Source: Actinomycetes bacterium (lineage in GTDB: Bacteria > Actinomycetota > Acidimicrobiia > Acidimicrobiales > RAAP-2). Taken from it: a stretch of 5,857 bases of DNA. Positions 4,318-5,857 of the stretch are shown here, piece after piece. The translations under genes and the position numbers were made by a program. The notes beneath the pieces were generated by a model that was not told where the DNA came from, made no database searches, and saw only the letters and a list, made by a program, of their open reading frames with translations. Each line of letters opens with the position of its first letter. Position 1 is the first letter of the stretch. The stretch lies in assembly GCA_021800645.1 (NCBI GenBank), contig JAJYYT010000143.1:1-5857 (forward strand), written 5' to 3'.

Positions 4318-5857
4318 ATGACCGGCGCGACGGCGGGCGCGACGGCGGGCGCGGCGACCACAGGGGGCCGCCTCCGCCGCGCCGCGCTCTGGATGGCCGC
4401 GGGCACGGCAGTGTCACGTCTCACCGGGCTGCTCCGCATCATCGCACTGGCGTACGCCCTGGGTGCCACGCACTTCGCCGACGCGTACAACTTGGCGAAC
4501 ACGACGCCGAACATGATCTACGACATCGTGCTCGGCGGGGTCCTCGCCGCCACGTTCATCCCCGTCTTCGTCGACCGGCTCGCCACGCGCGACGAGCGCG
4601 CCGCGTGGCGTGCGATCTCGGCGATCTGCACCGTCGCCGTCGTGGTCCTCCTCGTCATGACCGTCGTTTTCTGGGTCCTCGCCCCGCAGGTCGTCGACGC
4701 GTACACCGCGTTCGTTCGCGGGCGGGCGGTGGGCCCAGGGAACCTGGCACAGGAGAAGGCGGTTGCCGCGACGTTGCTGCGCTGGTTCGTGCCCCAGGTC
4801 GCGCTCTACGGCGTCATCTCGCTCATGTCCGCCCTCTTGAACACGCGGCAGCGCTTCGCCGCCCCGATGTGGGTGCCGATTGCGAACAACGTCGTCGTCA
4901 TCACCGTCCTGTTGTGGTTCCACGCGTTGGTCCCCCACATCCGCACGCTCGCCGACATGCGCGTCCACGCAGCCGAACTGGTCCTCCTCGGGCTCGGGAC
5001 GACCGTCGGCGTGCTCATCCAGGCGTTCGCCCTCCTCCCCGCACTGCGCGGGATCGGTCTTGGACGCCTCAGGTGGCACTGGGAGCCGCGCCACGAGGCG
5101 GTACGCACCGTCGTCCGGCTCGGAGGTTGGACGTTCGGCTTCGTGGTCGCCAACCAGGTTGCGCTCTACGTCGTGCTCGCGCTCGCGGTCGGCGTGAAGA
5201 CGACAGATCCCGTGTCGTCGTACACCTACGCCTACACGTTCCTCCAGATGCCGTTCGCGGTCGTCGCGGTCTCGATCATGAGCGCGGTAACCCCCGACCT
5301 CGCGCAGCGCTGGTCCACCGGCGACCGAGAGGGCTTCCTGCGTCGGCTCACCGGCGGTCTACGCGCGACGCTCGCGGTGATCCTCCCGGCGGCCATGGGC
5401 ATGCTGATCCTCGCGCATCCCGCGGTAGCCCTTCTTCTCGGCCACGGCAGCACCACGGTCGCGGGGACCGAGACCACCGGCGCGGCACTCGCGATGTTCT
5501 CGCTCGGGCTGCCGGGCTTCTGCGCGTACCTGTACATCGTGAGGGTGCTGCAGGCGATGCAGCGGACGAAAGTCGCCTTCTACCTGTACCTGCTCGAGAA
5601 CGGGCTGAACGTCGTCATCGCGGTCGCGCTCGTCGGACCTCTCGGGGTGCGCGGTCTCGCACTCAGCGTGTCGATCGCCTACACCCTCGGGGCGCTCGCG
5701 GGCGTGGCGGTGCTCCGGCGGTGGCTGGGCGCGCTGGGCGGCCCCCGTGCATGGGCGCCGCTGCGCCGTGCGGCCGGCGCCACGATCGTGATGGGCGCTG
5801 TAGTGCTCGTCGTCTCCAACATCTCGGGAGCCCAGCACGGGCTCGGCCTGCTCGCCC
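4318..5857 (+). CDS. murJ: Lipid II flippase MurJ (MviN), C-terminus outside the window
   Basis: Integral membrane protein of the MOP superfamily that flips lipid II across the cytoplasmic membrane for peptidoglycan synthesis. From ATG 4318, 513 residues are present and the frame is open at the window end. The N-terminal signature SRLTGLLRIIALAYALGA (33-50), then DAYNLANTTPN (55-65) and FIPVF (80-84), is diagnostic. About 13 hydrophobic segments can be counted (roughly 22-50, 56-83, 99-122, 150-172, 183-203, 219-243, 265-292, 300-326, 348-374, 386-412, 418-440, 443-466, 485-500); the usual core has 14, so the last is missing. The start is uncertain: GTG at 4198 is in frame, overlaps the previous stop as GTGA, and has GGAG 10 nt upstream, adding 40 mostly basic residues. 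The extension has more A/T-ending codons than the core, which favours ATG 4318. The mycobacterial homologue carries a C-terminal pseudokinase domain; whether this one does cannot be seen. Same strand as, and probably co-transcribed with, the DUF6049-like gene. Confidence 0.95.
   Translation, partial: MTGATAGATAGAATTGGRLRRAALWMAAGTAVSRLTGLLRIIALAYALGATHFADAYNLANTTPNMIYDIVLGGVLAATFIPVFVDRLATRDERAAWRAISAICTVAVVVLLVMTVVFWVLAPQVVDAYTAFVRGRAVGPGNLAQEKAVAATLLRWFVPQVALYGVISLMSALLNTRQRFAAPMWVPIANNVVVITVLLWFHALVPHIRTLADMRVHAAELVLLGLGTTVGVLIQAFALLPALRGIGLGRLRWHWEPRHEAVRTVVRLGGWTFGFVVANQVALYVVLALAVGVKTTDPVSSYTYAYTFLQMPFAVVAVSIMSAVTPDLAQRWSTGDREGFLRRLTGGLRATLAVILPAAMGMLILAHPAVALLLGHGSTTVAGTETTGAALAMFSLGLPGFCAYLYIVRVLQAMQRTKVAFYLYLLENGLNVVIAVALVGPLGVRGLALSVSIAYTLGALAGVAVLRRWLGALGGPRAWAPLRRAAGATIVMGAVVLVVSNISGAQHGLGLLA

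Noticed and set aside
4327..4350. Two perfect copies of a 12-bp unit (GCGACGGCGGGC) at the MurJ N-terminus
   Set aside because: Only two copies, coding for an Ala-Thr-Gly stretch in the non-conserved N-terminal tail; likely trivial slippage.
4414..5094. 226-residue Asp/Glu/Arg/His-rich antisense frame opposite murJ
   Set aside because: Charged, repetitive composition is the expected mirror of hydrophobic codons read from the other strand of a membrane-protein gene.
1..5857. Search for tRNA, CRISPR, insertion sequence ends, DnaA boxes or an origin, given the origin-proximal gene order
   Set aside because: No cloverleaf, spaced direct repeats, transposase or TTGTCCACA-like boxes were seen by eye; the window holds core genes with almost no intergenic DNA.

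Overview
The window is very GC-rich (roughly 70% by eye) with strong G/C preference at third codon positions, GTG starts and no recognisable mobile DNA. Gene content points to a high-GC actinobacterium. The gene order, a CCA-adding enzyme divergent from a large exported protein and murJ, with inositol-phosphate synthase next door, is that of the actinobacterial chromosome around pcnA–Rv3909–Rv3910 in Mycobacterium. A deep-branching class such as Acidimicrobiia is possible but not shown by the sequence. 

Layout: (1) positions 1-341, + strand: the C-terminal third of myo-inositol-1-phosphate synthase (Ino1). (2) 333-390: a short convergent junction built of a 13-bp tandem repeat that puts a TGA in all three forward frames, plus two small competing hairpins. 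(3) 389-1975, - strand: an HD-domain CCA tRNA nucleotidyltransferase (PcnA type) whose N-terminus carries eight 4-residue Gln-Pro repeats encoded by a 12-bp DNA repeat. (4) 1976-1987: a 12-bp gap between divergent genes, with a possible -10 element placed exactly for leaderless translation of the next gene. (5) 1988-4201, + strand: a 737-residue exported, single-anchor protein that resembles the DUF6049 family (Rv3909-like), of unknown function. (6) 4198/4318 to the window end, + strand: MurJ, the lipid II flippase, cut off before its last membrane segment; an 8-bp all-GC hairpin sits at the junction with the preceding gene. 

Functionally, the + strand pair looks like a cell-envelope operon: MurJ moves lipid II across the membrane, and the DUF6049-like protein is exported and anchored beside it, so a role in cell-wall assembly or its control is the natural inference. 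PcnA matures tRNA 3' ends and Ino1 opens the inositol pathway used in actinobacteria for phosphatidylinositol and mycothiol. Nothing here looks like defence, phage or a horizontally acquired island. The least understood element is the DUF6049-like protein; the other points of interest are small repeats, start-site architecture and the altered charge pattern in MurJ.
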